From Planctomycetota bacterium (GTDB lineage Bacteria; Planctomycetota; GCA-002687715; DRQF01), in the NCBI GenBank assembly GCA_015485455.1, contig WFTN01000264.1, positions 1-6,130 on the forward strand: DNA of 6,130 nucleotides, given 5' to 3'. Position numbers and translations under genes: made by a program. How positions within the stretch are numbered: the stretch's first letter is position 1; each line of letters opens with the position of its first letter. The notes under the pieces are model-generated. The model was not told where the DNA came from. It did not search any database and was given only the letters and a program-made list of their open reading frames with translations. This document shows positions 5,151 through 6,130 of the stretch, piece by piece.

Positions 5151-6130
5151 CTAATTGCCGCCCCGTAGCACACCCAAGGGGTTAGCACCGCCAGCGTTGT
5201 TGCTGCCCCCACGGATGATGTTCAAGAATGGGTTGCTGGTGGAGTTGGTTGGGGTGGTCCCGCTTCCGTTGGGATTGTTTCCGCTTCGTCCACCATTGTT
5301 GCGCCCTCCAGCACGTGCGCCGTTTGGACCATTGGCACCCCCACGGTTAGCACCGCCGATACCACCGCCGCCTCCTTGCTGGAAAGGTTCGGCAACAGTG
5401 CCATCCCAGATGGAGGTAGCTTGCATGTTGCCTTTGTCTTCGCGGTATTGGGGTAGGAGAATGATATGGATGTAAGAGCGGTCTAACTCTTGTTCTCGTC
5501 CATCACGGTTCATGCGGTCCATAACATCCTGGTCGATATCTGGGGATACGACGAGCTCGATCTTGACTGCCACTGGCAAGGCCCCCAGGTCTCGGGATGC
5601 CCATTCGTCATCCCACTCCAAGGACTCTTCTTCTTCGGCCCCATCTTCTTCTGAGCTTTCACGCCCTCTGGAAGAGTTACCAGCGAGGTCTTGCCCTAAG
5701 CGCGTTTCCAGATCATCCCCACCAAATTTCCAGCCCGTATATTGGACGCGGAAACTCACCACTCGATCGGAAATCATGCGAAAGTAACCCCCAGAGAACT
5801 GGCGGTCGTTCACCATGGGTTGCTCGCGGCGGTGTAACTCGAAGTAACGGTCATCATCGGGGTTTTCTTTCAGCACCCAGCTCACTTCCGTCAGCATAGC
5901 TTTGTGAGGCTCAACGACGCTGATTTCTTCATCATCCAACAGAGATGGGCGGCAAGTGATGAAATGGAGCTGATCACCCCGGTTGCCATTGCCAATGTCG
6001 ACCTGTTTGCCATGGAAGAAATTGTTCTCAACGATGTTGTAGAAGTAGGCGTTTTCCAGGTCGTCTTGGAGTTGGCTCAAGATGGCAGGGCCTTGTCGTC
6101 CAGCATCGCTCATTTCACGCACATACATCT
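5151..6130 (-). CDS. GspJ-like type II secretion pseudopilin with Gly/Asn-rich tail (N-terminus outside window)
   Basis: The minus-strand frame is open from the right edge to TAG at 5151-5153. The first ATG in the window (6126-6128) is probably internal, because the frame continues off the edge and the hydrophobic prepilin N-terminal helix is missing. Numbering from that Met, residues 14-30 (A-I-L-S-Q-L-Q-D-D-L-E-N-A-Y-F) resemble the helix that follows the pilin hydrophobic segment in GspJ proteins. The region at 118-192 (V-S-F-R-V-Q-Y, T-G-W, W-D-D-E-W, then L-P-V-A-V-K-I-E-L) matches the GspJ pattern of a strand, a W-x-x-x-W segment and L-P-x-A-V. Residues 154-176 form an acidic, low-complexity insert between those elements. 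Residues 250-325 are a Gly/Asn/Ala-rich tail without predicted structure. GspJ is a minor pseudopilin at the tip of the periplasmic pseudopilus. Another pilin-like or prepilin-type protein remains possible. The gene converges on serS with a 32-bp gap, and its partner genes should lie to the right. Confidence 0.65.
   Translation of the reverse strand, partial: MYVREMSDAGRQGPAILSQLQDDLENAYFYNIVENNFFHGKQVDIGNGNRGDQLHFITCRPSLLDDEEISVVEPHKAMLTEVSWVLKENPDDDRYFELHRREQPMVNDRQFSGGYFRMISDRVVSFRVQYTGWKFGGDDLETRLGQDLAGNSSRGRESSEEDGAEEEESLEWDDEWASRDLGALPVAVKIELVVSPDIDQDVMDRMNRDGREQELDRSYIHIILLPQYREDKGNMQATSIWDGTVAEPFQQGGGGGIGGANRGGANGPNGARAGGRNNGGRSGNNPNGSGTTPTNSTSNPFLNIIRGGSNNAGGANPLGVLRGGN
5154..5381 (-). 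repeat. Gly/Asn/Ala-rich low-complexity coding tract at the pseudopilin C-terminus
   Basis: About 76 codons are dominated by GGN, AAY and GCN and give runs such as Q-G-G-G-G-G-I-G-G-A-N-R-G-G-A-N-G. It contains irregular short units (G-G-A-N, G-A-N-G, N-N-G-G) and no exact tandem array. The tract ends with two degenerate copies of one motif: N-P-F-L-N-I-I-R-G-G-S-N (5199-5234) and N-P-L-G-V-L-R-G-G-N (5154-5183). The second copy forms the very C-terminus. Confidence 0.7.

Noticed and set aside
5155..5475. Proline-rich open frame on the plus strand
   Set aside because: It is the complement of the Gly/Asn-rich tail of the minus-strand pseudopilin. GGN codons read backwards give Pro-rich frames, and it has no ribosome binding site or recognisable domain.

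Overview
The window reads as ordinary bacterial chromosome with about half G+C, densely coding and with no mobile element, tRNA, rRNA or CRISPR array that I can see. It holds five protein genes. Two run off the edges: the 3' end of an FAD-dependent dehydrogenase gene on the left and the 3' part of a leftward pseudopilin-like gene on the right. The futalosine-pathway enzyme MqnA, a type II secretion-like pseudopilin and a lysine-rich secreted protein with a D-N-N-G calcium-loop-like motif together suggest a Gram-negative bacterium, perhaps of the Planctomycetota or a related PVC lineage. That placement is an inference from protein style only and is weak.

Left part (1-750): the C-terminal 197 residues of a COG2509-type FAD-dependent dehydrogenase end at 596. 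A 154-bp gap follows, containing three potential hairpins, a perfect 18-bp palindrome and a possible 15-codon leader ORF whose stop overlaps the next start. It looks like a structured 5' leader for the next gene.

Middle-left (751-2955): a single 714-codon gene encodes an exported protein of no family I recognise, with a signal peptide, a helical TPR-like N-terminal half and a beta-rich, lysine-rich C-terminal half. A clear Rho-independent terminator closes it, so it is probably a one-gene transcription unit or the end of one.

Middle-right (3048-5118): mqnA (chorismate dehydratase, first committed step of menaquinone synthesis by the futalosine route) starts with GTG and overlaps serS (seryl-tRNA synthetase) by 8 bp. 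The two are almost certainly co-transcribed and probably translationally coupled. The SerRS is complete, but its motif 3 region departs from the usual bacterial wording and resembles the mitochondrial type.

Right part (5151-6130, minus strand): a GspJ-like minor pseudopilin lacking its N-terminus in this window. It carries an acidic insert and an unusual 75-residue Gly/Asn-rich tail that ends in two copies of an N-P-L-R-G-G-N motif. It converges on serS with only 32 bp between the stops. I see no complete, obviously novel multi-gene system. The most interesting items are the unrecognised exported protein with its structured leader, the pseudopilin tail and the divergent SerRS motif 3.
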